From: Kitasatospora sp. NBC_00315
Lineage (GTDB): Bacteria > Actinomycetota > Actinomycetes > Streptomycetales > Streptomycetaceae
Direction of reading: 5' to 3'
DNA length: 64,000 bases
NCBI RefSeq assembly: GCF_041435095.1
Contig: NZ_CP108025.1
Span: 3,906,001 to 3,970,000 of the forward strand
Shown here: positions 8,488 to 17,800 of the stretch, one piece after another
Numbering within the stretch: the stretch's first letter is position 1
Layout of the letters: each line of letters begins with the position of its first letter
Program-made: the position numbers and the translations under genes
Notes under the pieces: generated by a model
What the model was told of the DNA's origin: nothing
What the model saw: the letters and a program-made list of their open reading frames with translations, nothing else
Databases searched by the model: none

Positions 8488-9183
8488 CTAACGGCCGGCC
8501 CTGCCCTGGCTCGGTGCCGACGATCCGGAGCTGCCGGTGGTCGGCGCGGGATCGGCGCTCACCGTCGCGGCCGGCGAGCTGTGCTCGGGAGCGGGCGAGG
8601 GCTGGGCCGACGCGCTCGGGCTCGCCGCCGGAGAACCGGCCGCGCCCCCGGCCGTACCGCCGGCGGCGCCACCACCGGCCGTGGGTGCCGGAGACGACCC
8701 GCCGCCGGGCCCCGAGGTCGCAGCGCCGCCGGGCGCGCCCTCGCCGGGCAGGGCCCCCGGCACCGCGACGACACCCGCCACCGCCGCGCCGGGCAGGGCG
8801 GGCACCGGCTCCGCCCCGACGCCCGCCGAGGGCGTCACCTCGCCCTGCGCGCCTGCGGGACGCTCCGTGCGCGCCCCGCCACCCGCATGCCCCGCGCCCG
8901 CTCCGCCGGCCGTCGCTCCGCCGCTGTGGCCCGCCTTGCCGGCCGATCCGGTCGGCACCGCGCCCTGCTGCCGGTCCGCACCCGGTCCGACCGACATGCA
9001 GCCCGTCAGCCCCAGGCCCGCGACGGCGAGCACGGCGGCCGCCCGCACCGCACCGACCCGCACCGCCCGGGCCCGAGGCCCCGGCTCCCGCACCGCCGAC
9101 ACCCTGGCCACCGGGCCCACCGGACCGACCGAACGCACCGGACCGACCGAACGCACCGCACGAGCTGACCGAACCGCCGTCAC
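8488..9183 (-). CDS. Secreted lipoprotein with Ala/Gly/Pro/Ser-rich disordered body
   Basis: From the GTG at 9183 (upstream GGAGAGGGAG ribosome-binding site) the product is 231 residues. An Arg/Val-rich stretch carries a twofold VRSVGP repeat encoded by an 18-bp DNA repeat at 9121-9156. A hydrophobic segment with the lipobox LGLTGC follows. The remainder is low-complexity Gly/Ala/Pro/Ser with no recognisable domain. I infer a membrane-anchored extracytoplasmic lipoprotein. The n-region before the hydrophobic core is unusually long (over 40 residues), so a later start is possible. Function is unknown. Confidence 0.6.
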   Translation of the reverse strand: MTAVRSARAVRSVGPVRSVGPVGPVARVSAVREPGPRARAVRVGAVRAAAVLAVAGLGLTGCMSVGPGADRQQGAVPTGSAGKAGHSGGATAGGAGAGHAGGGARTERPAGAQGEVTPSAGVGAEPVPALPGAAVAGVVAVPGALPGEGAPGGAATSGPGGGSSPAPTAGGGAAGGTAGGAAGSPAASPSASAQPSPAPEHSSPAATVSADPAPTTGSSGSSAPSQGRAGR

Positions 9184-9451
9184 CGAACTCCCTCTCCTGC
9201 CGCCCCACCCGGCCCGCCCACTGCGCGGAGCCGCTTCCGCTGACCAACGCGCACCGGCGGGCGGAGACACGGGCAAACCACCCGGGACAGGTGGAACGAC
9301 ATCCGCCCGGCGCAGCCCGCACCGTCGGCGTACCGTCCCCAAGGTCCAGCGCCGGCTCCCGGCGCCCGCCGGTGGCCCCGAGGGGCCCCACGGCGCGCAC
9401 CGCCTCCACGGGGCCCGTACGGGGCTCCGCGGCGGCACGCCGGCCGTGTGC

Positions 9452-9826
9452 TCAGCCCCAGAGGCCGTGCGCCAGCCCCGTCCCCGCGTACACCGCCAGC
9501 AGGCCCGCCGTGATGCTCCCCAGCACGTTCGTCACGGCCAGCAGCCGGGCCCCGCCCTCGGCCAGCCGCAGGGTCTCGAAGGAGAAGGTCGAGTACGTGG
9601 TGAGCGCCCCGCAGAGCCCTGTTCCGAGCAGCAGCTGCAGCTGCGAGGAGGCCGCCCCCGCGGCCACCGCGCCGGTGACCAGCCCGAGGACCAGGCACCC
9701 GGCCACGTTGACGGTGAACGTCCCCCAGGGGAACACCGAATCGTGCCGCGACTGGACGGCCCGGTCCGTCAGATAGCGCAGCGGCGCGCCGACCGCCGCC
9801 CCGGCCACCACCAGAATCCAGTTCAC
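9452..9826 (-). CDS. crcB: Fluoride ion channel/exporter CrcB (Fluc), second copy of operon
   Basis: The 124-residue protein has four transmembrane helices. Fluc motifs are [10 protein letters not shown] after helix 1, [16 protein letters not shown] in helix 2 and [16 protein letters not shown] in helix 3, the last carrying the Phe and Thr residues that line the fluoride path. CrcB dimers export fluoride. The start is a GTG overlapping the TGA of the upstream DUF190 gene (9823-9826). Two crcB genes in one operon is typical of heterodimeric Fluc channels in many Gram-positives, so this subunit probably pairs with the one at 10170-10676. Confidence 0.93.
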   Translation of the reverse strand: MNWILVVAGAAVGAPLRYLTDRAVQSRHDSVFPWGTFTVNVAGCLVLGLVTGAVAAGAASSQLQLLLGTGLCGALTTYSTFSFETLRLAEGGARLLAVTNVLGSITAGLLAVYAGTGLAHGLWG

Positions 9827-10173
9827 CCCCGCTCGCCCGTCCGTCCCACGTACCTGACGACCTCGCAGGCCTCCAGCGTCACCAGACCCTCCGACACCAG
9901 CTCGTCCAGCTCCGGCAGGAAGGCCCGCACCCGCTCCTGCGCGTCCACGATCACCACCGCCACCGGCAGGTCCTCCGCCAGCGACAGCAGCCGGGAGGTG
10001 TGGATCAGCGAGGAGGCACCGAACCCCTCGATCCCCCGGAACACGCTCGCCCCCGCGAGCCCGGCCGCATGGGCCCGGTGCACGATCTCGCTGTACAGCG
10101 GGCGGTGGTGCCAGGCGTCGTACTCGCCGACGATCACGGTGAGCCGCAGCGCCGGGCCGGCGATCCCGGTCAC
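9823..10173 (-). CDS. DUF190 family protein (PII-like fold), between two crcB genes
   Basis: This 116-residue protein contains the DUF190 pattern: [19 protein letters not shown], then [18 protein letters not shown], then [18 protein letters not shown]. The fold is PII-like, and genes of this family often sit beside crcB. I infer a regulator of fluoride transport, possibly nucleotide-binding. GTG start codons overlap neighbouring stops by four bases at both ends (10170-10173 and 9823-9826), so the three genes are translationally coupled. Confidence 0.88.
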   Translation of the reverse strand: MTGIAGPALRLTVIVGEYDAWHHRPLYSEIVHRAHAAGLAGASVFRGIEGFGASSLIHTSRLLSLAEDLPVAVVIVDAQERVRAFLPELDELVSEGLVTLEACEVVRYVGRTGERG

Positions 10174-10676
10174 CGGACCGCCCCCGTCACGGGGTGCGGC
10201 CGGCGGCGGTTCAGCCGGGCCAGCAGCCGCCGGGTGAGGCCGGCCGCCGCCCACACCGCGCACATCGCGCCGACGAGCGTCAGCCCCAGGTACGCCGCTC
10301 CCGGTCCCGGCCGGCCCTCGGCCAGCAGCCGGCGGATGTCCACCGCGTACGTCGAGAAGGTGGTGAAACCGCCCAGCACCCCCGTCCCGAAGAACGGCCG
10401 GACCAGTGGATGCACCGGCCGCCCCTCGGTGACCGCCACCAGGAACACCCCGATCACCGCGCAGCCCAGCACGTTCACCAGCAGGGTCGTCCACGGGAAC
10501 TGCCCCGGGCCGCCGGTCGGCCACAGCAGCCCCGCGCCGTAGCGCGCCGACGCCCCGATCGCACCGCCCAGCGCGACCGCGCCGACCGCCCGGCCCTGCC
10601 CGCGCAGCACCGACGGCCGCCGGGGCCGCTCCGCCCGCCCGGGCCGCTCCACCCGCACCGTCTCCTCCGAACTCAT
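10170..10676 (-). CDS. crcB: Fluoride ion channel/exporter CrcB (Fluc), first copy
   Basis: About 168 residues, longer than its partner because of an Arg/Pro-rich cytoplasmic N-terminus of ~30 residues. Conserved features are [34 protein letters not shown] and [19 protein letters not shown], giving four helices. I chose the ATG at 10676; an in-frame GTG at 10691 is possible. The gene heads the crcB-DUF190-crcB operon. Its start is only ~65 bp from the divergent metallopeptidase gene, leaving no room for a full fluoride riboswitch, so control is probably at the promoter. Confidence 0.9.
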   Translation of the reverse strand: MSSEETVRVERPGRAERPRRPSVLRGQGRAVGAVALGGAIGASARYGAGLLWPTGGPGQFPWTTLLVNVLGCAVIGVFLVAVTEGRPVHPLVRPFFGTGVLGGFTTFSTYAVDIRRLLAEGRPGPGAAYLGLTLVGAMCAVWAAAGLTRRLLARLNRRRPHPVTGAVR

Positions 10677-10740
10677 GGACTCATGAAACACCGGCCGCGA
10701 TCACCTGGCACCGCGTCATCCCAGACCCGACAATGAACCG

Positions 10741-11088
10741 GTGGAGATGACCCGGGAAGACTTCGAGCTGCTCGTGAGCGACGCCCTCGACCGGATCCCC
10801 CCGAACCTCGCGGCCATGATGGACAACGTCGCCGTCTTCGTCGAGGACGAGCCCGATCCCACCACCCCGGACCTGCTCGGTCTCTACGAGGGCACCCCGC
10901 TCACCGAGCGCGGCGAGTGGTACGCCGGCGCCCTGCCCGACCGCATCATCGTCTACCTCGGCCCGACCCTGCGGCACTGCGAAAGCCAGGACGAGGTGGT
11001 GGACGAGGTCCGCACCACGGTGATCCACGAAGTCGCCCACCACTTCGGTTTCGACGACCACGAGCTGGACGAACTCGGCTGGGCCTGA
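10741..11088 (+). CDS. Small zincin-type metallopeptidase (DUF1025 family)
   Basis: The 115-residue protein carries VIHEVAHHFGFDDHEL near its C-terminus. This gives an HExxH zinc site (His96, Glu97, His100) and a downstream aspartate that could be the third ligand, as in the minimal zincin-like family. The N-terminal half (DFELLVSDALDRIPPNLA) is a helical segment conserved in the family. The substrate is unknown. Start is either GTG 10741 or ATG 10747, two codons later. It faces the fluoride operon across a short divergent promoter region. Confidence 0.85.
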   Translation: MEMTREDFELLVSDALDRIPPNLAAMMDNVAVFVEDEPDPTTPDLLGLYEGTPLTERGEWYAGALPDRIIVYLGPTLRHCESQDEVVDEVRTTVIHEVAHHFGFDDHELDELGWA

Positions 11089-11205
11089 CCCGCCCCGACA
11101 CGCCGCGCACCCCGTCGGCCGAAACCGTTTTGGCGATCCGCCCGGCATCCCATATGCTTCTCGACGTCCCCGAACGCTGGAAAGTTCAGACCGGACAGGC
11201 CGCAA

Positions 11206-11278
11206 GCCCTCATCGTCTAGTGGCCCAGGACGCCGCCCTTTCAAGGCGGTAGCACGGGTTCGAATCCCGTTGGGGGCA
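11206..11278 (+). tRNA. tRNA-Glu (UUC)
   Basis: The 73-nt cloverleaf has acceptor arms GCCCTCA/TGGGGGC, anticodon stem CCGCC/GGCGG with loop CTTTCAA (anticodon UUC), and a T arm with GGTTCGAATCC. No 3' CCA is encoded. Confidence 0.96.
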
Positions 11279-11338
11279 CGTAGTAAGGTACCGAAGTCGG
11301 TGTCGCAGGACACCGAAGCGGATAGGATCCGCAAGCAA

Positions 11339-11412
11339 GGTCCTGTGGAGCAGTTGGTTAGCTCGCCACCCTGTCAAGGTGGAGGTCGCGGGTTCAAGTC
11401 CCGTCAGGATCG
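11339..11412 (+). tRNA. tRNA-Asp (GUC), copy 1
   Basis: The 74-nt cloverleaf has acceptor GGTCCTG/CAGGATC, anticodon loop CTGTCAA (GUC) and T loop GGTTCAAGTCC. It is identical over its full length to the copy at 19124. No CCA is encoded. Confidence 0.96.
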
Positions 11413-11439
11413 CTCGTCCCGCAAGGGACGGTGCAGTAC

Positions 11440-11513
11440 GGCCAGGTAGCTCAGTTGGTACGAGCGTCCGCCTGAAAAGCGGAAGGTCGCCGGTTCGACC
11501 CCGGCCCTGGCCA
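11440..11513 (+). tRNA. tRNA-Phe (GAA)
   Basis: The 74-nt cloverleaf has acceptor GGCCAGG/CCTGGCC and anticodon stem TCCGC/GCGGA with loop CTGAAAA (GAA). It is the third tRNA of a Glu-Asp-Phe cluster. No CCA is encoded. Confidence 0.96.
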
Positions 11514-11533
11514 CATAGCATGACCAGGCACGA

Positions 11534-11566
11534 TGCCCTCGAAGCAGCTCGCTTCGGGGGCATTTT
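11534..11566 (+). terminator. Rho-independent terminator of the tRNA cluster
   Basis: A 12-bp stem (TGCCCTCGAAGC / GCTTCGGGGGCA, one G-T pair) with a 5-nt loop is followed by TTTTC, just downstream of tRNA-Phe. Confidence 0.9.
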
Positions 11567-11618
11567 CGTGCTGTTTGACGCCAATGGCACAGCGGAAGGT
11601 CGGTAGTCCGAATGAGCG

Positions 11619-11666
11619 GCCCGTACGGTCCAAGGGCCGGGCGCCCGGCCCTTGGACCGTACGGGC
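11619..11666. repeat. Perfect 48-bp palindrome
   Basis: Two 24-bp arms meet without a spacer at 11642/11643, with GGCGCC-like sequence at the centre. It lies between the tRNA terminator and the Uma2 gene. It could act as a second terminator or form a cruciform. No function is shown by the sequence itself. Confidence 0.85.
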
Positions 11667-11730
11667 GATCCCGGACCCCGTCCCGGACTACGCTGAGGTG
11701 CTGCCCGGCACACCCCAGGAGGCCCCGCGC

Positions 11731-12276
11731 ATGAACCCGGAGCACTTTCCACTCCTCGAAGAGGCCCGCAGAAGCCTGCCCGACGGATTCAAGGTGGAGC
11801 TGTCGGGCGACACCATCGTGATGATGGTCAGCCCCTCGGGCATCCACCAGCGGAACCTTCTCCTGGTCCGCCGCCAGTTCGACGCGCACGCCCCGTCGGA
11901 GCTGCTGCCGAGCGAGAACACCGACCTCGTTTCACCGAACGTGGGCAAGAGCCGCAACCCGGACCTGACATACCTTCCAGGCGAGGCGTTGGAGACGACT
12001 GACAATCAGGTCCCCTCCGAAGTCGCCGCTGTCGCCGTCGAACTGGTCTCTCCCTCCAACCCGGAGAACAACTGGGTCGGCAAGGTGCGCGACTACCCGT
12101 TGATGGGGATCCCGCTGTACCTGTTGATCGACGCCAGGCAGAAGACCGTCACGCTCTTCAGCCGCCCCGACGGCACGAGATACCACCGCCGCGAGGACAT
12201 CGAGTTCGGTGAGACGCTGCACATCCCGGAGCCGTTCGACTTCGACCTGAACACGACCGAACTGCTCCCTTACTGA
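11731..12276 (+). CDS. Uma2 family (DUF820) putative PD-(D/E)XK nuclease
   Basis: The 181-residue protein has the DUF820 layout: VELSGDTIVMMVSPSGIHQR, NPDLTYLP, VAAVAVELVSPSNPENNW with the Glu-x-Val-Ser core, then KVRDYPLMGIPLYLLIDAR. The family fold is that of PD-(D/E)XK restriction nucleases, but a biological role is not established. Uma2 genes are abundant in Streptomyces and often sit near helix-turn-helix genes or gene debris. A CAGGAGG ribosome-binding site 9 nt upstream fixes the ATG at 11731. The stop overlaps the remnant regulator on the opposite strand. Confidence 0.88.
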   Translation: MNPEHFPLLEEARRSLPDGFKVELSGDTIVMMVSPSGIHQRNLLLVRRQFDAHAPSELLPSENTDLVSPNVGKSRNPDLTYLPGEALETTDNQVPSEVAAVAVELVSPSNPENNWVGKVRDYPLMGIPLYLLIDARQKTVTLFSRPDGTRYHRREDIEFGETLHIPEPFDFDLNTTELLPY

Positions 12277-12556
12277 CCGTCGGACACGTCCAGAGCTGCG
12301 ACGAGCCGCAGCAGCAGGTCGGACGTGACCGGGAGTGCTCCCCCGACCTCGAGGTGCTCGACCTCGTCAGCCGTGGTGCCGAGCCGCACCGCCGGCTCGT
12401 CCTCGCTCAGACCCGGCTGGGCATGTCGGTCGTCGACCGGTTACCCGAGCGCCAGGGCCAAGCGGAGCTGCACGCGCTCGGCGATGATCGCGGGGGGCCG
12501 ACGTCCCCGTGCAGCTCGCGCTTGTCCCGGGCCAGCTGCCGGCGTGCGTGGTTCAC
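12270..12556 (-). pseudogene. Decayed XRE-type helix-turn-helix regulator
   Basis: A good GGAGGAG ribosome-binding site precedes a GTG at 12556, which opens with VNHARRQLARDKRELHGD. The frame then breaks. A second frame gives AIIAERVQLRLALALG and a third gives HAQPGLSEDEPAVRLGTTAD through to LLLRLVAALDVSDG and a TAA at 12270. Read together these segments resemble a short XRE regulator, including the usual C-terminal leucine-rich LRRLAAALDV-like end. At least one frameshift or deletion is needed (start and stop frames differ). The inactivation is visible; the family call is an inference from short segments. Confidence 0.5.
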
Positions 12557-12586
12557 CGCTCCTCCTCCGCCGTGTTGCGAGCGTCA

Positions 12587-13096
12587 TCAGCCCCGCAGCC
12601 GCTGCTCATCGAGGCGGCGCAGCAGGCCGGGCAGGCGCTGATGCTCCTCGCGAAGCGCGCTGAGGCACTGCCGGAAGGCGGGAGCCCGTCCGACGTGGTC
12701 ACAGGCGTCGCGAAGGTCCGCCAGGAGATGAGGTGCCGTGAGCTGGTCGAGCCCGGCCGGGACCGGTGGCTCGACCGTTTCCTGGTACTCCTCTTCGTCG
12801 TCGTCCTGGAGCCCCCGGACACCAAGAGCGGACAACCACGCCAGGTACAGAGCACGGAGATCACCGGCCGCCAACTCCGCCCGAATCCCGACGACGGCAC
12901 CGAGCGAGTCCTCCGCCCCCTCGCCCCAGTCTCCGCTCTGTCGGCGAGGCGGTGCTCCCCGCCGGATCGCTCGGCTCCATGCTCGCGGAGGAGTACCCCC
13001 GCCGGGCTGCGGGCGGTGTTGACGAGCCTCTACGCCACTGACCTTCCGGTGCCGGAGCACGGAAGGCACGGAAGGCACGGAAGGCACGGAAGCCAC
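12587..13096 (-). pseudogene. Possible remnant of a helical hypothetical protein
   Basis: Residues ~60-150 of this frame look protein-like, e.g. GIRAELAAGDLRALYLAWLS followed by an acidic linker and LDQLTAPHLLADLRDACDHV. This resembles the C-terminal part of larger hypothetical proteins I have seen in actinobacteria. The first ~55 residues are low complexity and overlap a 9-bp DNA repeat, so the original N-terminus seems lost. It lies directly upstream of the decayed XRE gene on the same strand. Treat as a gene fragment of unknown function. Confidence 0.35.
13061..13096. repeat. 9-bp tandem repeat (GGAAGGCAC)
   Basis: Three exact copies and one variant run head to tail from 13061 at the broken end of the gene fragment. 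Confidence 0.85.
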
Positions 13097-13167
13097 CGCG
13101 CGCGGCGGTGCCCGCCGGGGCTGCTCACCCCTCCGGCGGGCACCCCGGACACGACGGGTGGCTCAGG

Positions 13168-14265
13168 TCAGCTGGTCGGCTGGGGCACCGACTGGGGCAC
13201 CAGGGTGGGCGGTGAAGCCATGAACTGGACGGGCGGACGGCCGGGGCGCAGCCGGCCGCGGTTGCGGTAGAGGCGGTGCAGGCGCTGGACCGCCACGAAG
13301 GCGGTCGTCCGGCCGGCCAGCGTCAGGCGGTACTTGAGCCGCAGCAGCGAACCCAGCCCGGCGATCTGCTCGGGGCCGATGGCCCGCAGCAGCCGGCCGA
13401 CGTGCTCCTGGTAGGCCGCGCGGAACGCCCGGTCGCCGTCCGGCACCGACCAGAAGAACATCGGGATCTCCTCGACCAGGCTGTTCCGGTCGTAGGCACG
13501 CAGGTGGTCGCGGAACTCCGGCTCGGGGCGGGCCAGCAGCCACTCGCGGACCAGCTCCATCGAGCGCACCCGGTCGACCAGGCCCTTGGGGTCGGTCTTC
13601 ATCTGCGTGATCGACACCTCGCCGCCCTCGCGGATGCGCCAGTGGTAGATCGGCTCGGAGAACACGTCCACACCGGTGGCGAGGAAGTGGTGCGGCACGC
13701 TGACCGGGGCGTCCTCGTACAGCAGGCCCTCGGGGTAGTGGACGCCGGCGCCGTCGTAGAAGCTGCGGCGGTAGACCTTGTTCCACGCGGTGCGGTCGGT
13801 GACCAGCGACGGGATCTCGGTCACGTGGGTGCTGCGGCGGGTCTGCGCGAACGGCTTGCTGTGGGCGTGGGACTGGTAGTACCCGGCCTCGCGGAAGCGC
13901 AGCGCGTTGCCGGCCGCGAAGTCCGAGCCGGTCTCGTCCAGCGTGGCGATCATCAGCTCGTACGCGCCCGGCGGCAGGGTGTCGTCACTGTCCACGAACG
14001 CCAGGTAGTCGGCGGCGGGGTCGAGGTGGCGCCAGCCGGTGTTGCGGGCCGCACCGAGGCCCTTGTTCTCCTGCTGGACCAGCCGGAAGCGCGTGTCCGC
14101 GGCGGCGTACTCCCGCGCGACGGCGGCGCTGGTGTCGGTCGAGCCGTCGTCGACCATGACGCACTCGAAATCGCTGAAGGTCTGGCCGGCGATCGAGTCG
14201 AGGCACTCCCGGAGGTAGCGCTCGACGTTGTAGATCGGTACGACGACGGACAGGCGTGGAGCCAT
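13168..14265 (-). CDS. Family 2 glycosyltransferase
   Basis: The 365-residue protein starts with a GT-A fold. LSVVVPIYNVERYLRECLDS is the nucleotide-sugar entry, CVMVDDGSTDTSAAVA follows, and AFVDSDDTLPPGAY carries the DxD metal motif near residue 92. An NKVYRRSFYD and EDAPVSVPHHFLATG region probably binds acceptor. The C-terminal ~100 residues are helical and basic, as in wall-polymer (TagF-like) or exopolysaccharide transferases. There is no signal peptide; the enzyme should act at the inner membrane face. Donor and acceptor are unknown, and the gene has no visible operon partners. Confidence 0.88.
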   Translation of the reverse strand: MAPRLSVVVPIYNVERYLRECLDSIAGQTFSDFECVMVDDGSTDTSAAVAREYAAADTRFRLVQQENKGLGAARNTGWRHLDPAADYLAFVDSDDTLPPGAYELMIATLDETGSDFAAGNALRFREAGYYQSHAHSKPFAQTRRSTHVTEIPSLVTDRTAWNKVYRRSFYDGAGVHYPEGLLYEDAPVSVPHHFLATGVDVFSEPIYHWRIREGGEVSITQMKTDPKGLVDRVRSMELVREWLLARPEPEFRDHLRAYDRNSLVEEIPMFFWSVPDGDRAFRAAYQEHVGRLLRAIGPEQIAGLGSLLRLKYRLTLAGRTTAFVAVQRLHRLYRNRGRLRPGRPPVQFMASPPTLVPQSVPQPTS

Positions 14266-14873
14266 CGGCTGCGCGGCCTTTCGATCAGGGAGGGCGACCG
14301 GCCCGTGGCGGGGTGCCGGGAGCGAACCGGCTCATTGTGCGGCTCCGATGCTGCCACAGAACGAACGGAGGGTGTCGGGGAGGTTGCGACTTGAAACTCT
14401 TCTGCACCGCGGAAGTTGGTGTCACCGGCGATCGGCGCGCCGGATGCCCGACGTTCCGTCAGTCCCGTCGGCCTGCTCAGGTGGCCTGCGCCGGATGACC
14501 TGCCCCGGCGGCCGGGGGATCTCCCCGCCTCCGTGGAGCTGGACCGGTCCGGAGGTCCGAGCGGCACCGGGCGGTCAGGCGGCCCAGGCGGCCCGAGCGG
14601 CGATCCGGCGGACCGAGCCCCGGACCGAGCCCCGGACCGGTGCCCGCCGGCCCGCGCCACCGGAACCGCCACCGCCCCCGTCGCCCAGGCCCGCACCCAG
14701 GCCCGCGCCCACACCCGCACCCCTGGACCACGCCTCCCGACCGCACCCCCCGGCACCGCGCGCCGCCCGCGCCCGCGGGGCCGGAGTTCGCACCTCCCGG
14801 GCGCGGGCTGTGACACTGGAGGAGCTCGAAAACTGAGGTGCGCGCCGCCGCACCTCCTTGCGAACCTAGAGGG
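14266..14873. other. Intergenic region between divergent glycosyltransferase and hrpA genes
   Basis: About 600 bp with no credible gene. It must hold both promoters. It includes a GC-rich run with short direct repeats of CCCCGGACCGAG near 14620-14640. No clear operator was seen. Confidence 0.6.
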
Positions 14874-17800
14874 ATGCCCGCAGTGAGTTCTCCCGTAGCC
14901 CAGTCCGCCGGTGCCCCCGACGGGAGCCGTCGCAACGGCGCCGGCGGCGACGATCCAGGCGACGGCCCCGCGAAGGGCCCCGGCATCGCCGAGCTGGCCG
15001 CCCGGCTGCCCGGACTGACCCTGCGCGACCAGCAGCGGATCGGCCGCCGGCTGGAGGGCGCCCGGCGGGTCCGCAAGCCGGAGGCCTGGCGCAAGGTCGC
15101 CGACGAGATCGCCTCGGAGCTCGACCGGGCCGAGCTGCGGGTCGAGCAGCGCCGGGCCGCCGTCCCGGAGATCACGTACCCGGCCGAGCTCCCGGTCAGC
15201 CAGAAGAAGGACGACATCCTGGCCGCGATCCGCGACCACCAGGTGGTGATCGTGGCCGGTGAGACGGGCTCCGGGAAGACCACCCAGATCCCGAAGATCT
15301 GTCTGGAGCTGGGCCGGGGCGTGCAGGGCCTGATCGCGCACACCCAGCCGCGCCGGATCGCCGCCCGTACGGTGGCCGAGCGGGTGGCCGAGGAGCTGCG
15401 CACCCCGCTCGGCGAGGCGGTCGGCTGGAAGGTCCGGTTCACCGACCAGGTCGGGCCGGACACCCTGGTCAAACTGATGACCGACGGCATCCTGCTGGCC
15501 GAGATCCAGACCGACCGGGAACTGCGCCAGTACGACACCCTGATCATCGACGAGGCACACGAGCGCAGCCTCAACATCGACTTCATCCTCGGGTACCTCA
15601 AGCAGCTGCTGCCCCGGCGCCCTGACCTCAAGGTCGTCATCACCTCGGCGACCATCGACCCCGAGCGCTTCGCCAACCACTTCGGCGACGCCCCGATCAT
15701 CGAGGTCTCCGGGCGCACCTACCCCGTCGAGGTCCGGTACCGCCCGATCGTGGACGACGCCGAGGGCGACGAGGACGACGGCCGGGTCGAGGTGGACCGC
15801 GACCGCGACCAGATCCAGGCGATCTGCGACGCCGCCGAGGAGCTGCAGGCGGAGGGGCCGGGCGACATCCTGGTCTTCCTCTCCGGAGAGCGCGAGATCC
15901 GCGACACCGCGGACGCCCTCGACAAACTGAAACTGAAGTTCACCGAGGTCCTCCCGCTCTACGCCCGGCTGAGCTCGGCCGAGCAGCACCGGGTGTTCCA
16001 GCGCTCCAACAGCCGCCGGATCGTGCTGGCGACCAACGTCGCGGAGACCTCGCTCACCGTGCCCGGCATCAAGTACGTGATCGATCCGGGCACCGCGCGG
16101 ATCTCCCGCTACAGCCACCGCACCAAGGTGCAGCGCCTGCCGATCGAGGCGGTCAGCCAGGCCAGCGCCAACCAGCGCAAGGGCCGCTGCGGCCGTACCT
16201 CCGACGGCATCTGCATCCGGCTGTACTCGGAGGAGGACTTCCTCTCCCGGCCCGAGTTCACCGACGCCGAGATCCTGCGCACCAACCTGGCCTCGGTCAT
16301 CCTGCAGATGACGGCGGCAGGTCTCGGCGACATCGCGGCCTTCCCGTTCCTGGACCCGCCGGACTCGCGCAACATCAAGGACGGCGTCAACCTGCTGCAC
16401 GAGCTGGGCGCCCTCGACCCGGCCGAGAAGGACCCGCGCAAGCGCCTCACCCCGCTCGGCCGTCAGCTCGCCCAGCTGCCGGTCGACCCCCGGATGGCCC
16501 GGATGGTGCTGGAGGCGGACAAGAACGGCTGCGTCCGCGACGTGATGGTGATCGCCGCCGCCCTGTCCATCCAGGACCCGCGCGAGCGCCCCACCGAGAA
16601 GCGCCAGGTGGCGGACGAGCGGCACCGCCGCTTCCAGTCCGAGACCTCCGACTTCCTCGCCTACCTGGCGATGTGGCGCTATGTCAGGGAGCAGCAGAAG
16701 GAGCTCTCCTCCTCGGCGTTCCGCCGGATGTGCAAGGCCGAGTTCCTGAACTACCTGCGGATACGGGAGTGGCAGGACATCTATTCCCAGCTGCGCACGG
16801 TCGCCAAGCAGCTCGGCGTGACCATCGAGGAGCCGCACCCGGACGCGGAGCCGGACGCCGACCGGATCCACCAGTCGCTGCTGGCCGGCCTGCTCTCGCA
16901 CATCGGCCTGTACGACGTGGAGAAGCGCGAGTACGGCGGCGCGCGTGCCGCCCGCTTCGCGGTCTTCCCCGGCTCCGGCCTGTTCAAGAAGCCGCCGCGC
17001 TGGGTGATGTCCGCCGAGCTGGTGGAGACGTCCCGGCTCTGGGCCCGGATCAACGCCAAGATCGAGCCCGAGTGGGTCGAGCCGCTGGCCGGCCATCTGA
17101 TCAAGCGCAGCTACAGCGAGCCGCACTGGGAGAAGAAGGCCGGCGCGGTGCTGGCCTACGAGAAGGTGACCCTGTACGGGATGCCGATCGTCGCCCAGCG
17201 CAAGATCAACTACGGCCGGATCGACCCGGAGCTCTGCCGCGAGCTGTTCATCCGCAACGCCCTGGTCGAGGGCGACTGGGAGACCCACCACGACTTCTTC
17301 GCGGCCAACCGGAAGATGCTCGGCGAGGTCGAGGAGCTGGAGAACCGCGCCCGGCGCCGCGACATCATGGTCGACGACCAGACGCTCTTCGACTTCTACG
17401 ACGCCCGGCTGCCCGAGGAGACCGTCTCCACCCGGCACTTCGACTCCTGGTGGAAGAAGACCCGCCACGACCAGCCCGACCTGCTCAACTTCGAGAAGTC
17501 GATGCTGATCAACGACGCGGCCGGCGGCATCACCGAGGAGGACTACCCGGACCACTGGCAGCAGGGCAAGCACCGCTTCAGGCTCACCTACCAGTTCGAA
17601 CCGGGCAGCGACGCGGACGGCGTGACCGTGCACATCCCGCTGCCGGTGCTCAACCAGGTGACCTCCGAGGGCTTCGACTGGCAGATCCCGGGCCTGCGCG
17701 AGGAGCTGGTGACCGCCTACATCAGGGCGCTGCCGAAGGCGGTACGCCGCAACTTCGTCCCGGCGCCGGACTTCGCCCGGGCCGCCCTGCGCCAGGTGAA

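Noticed and set aside
9121..9156. 18-bp repeat as a regulatory element
   Set aside because: It lies inside the lipoprotein gene and encodes two VRSVGP units.
10677..10740. Fluoride riboswitch in front of the crcB operon
   Set aside because: The divergent gap is too short, and I see no conserved pseudoknot core. A covariance search would settle it.
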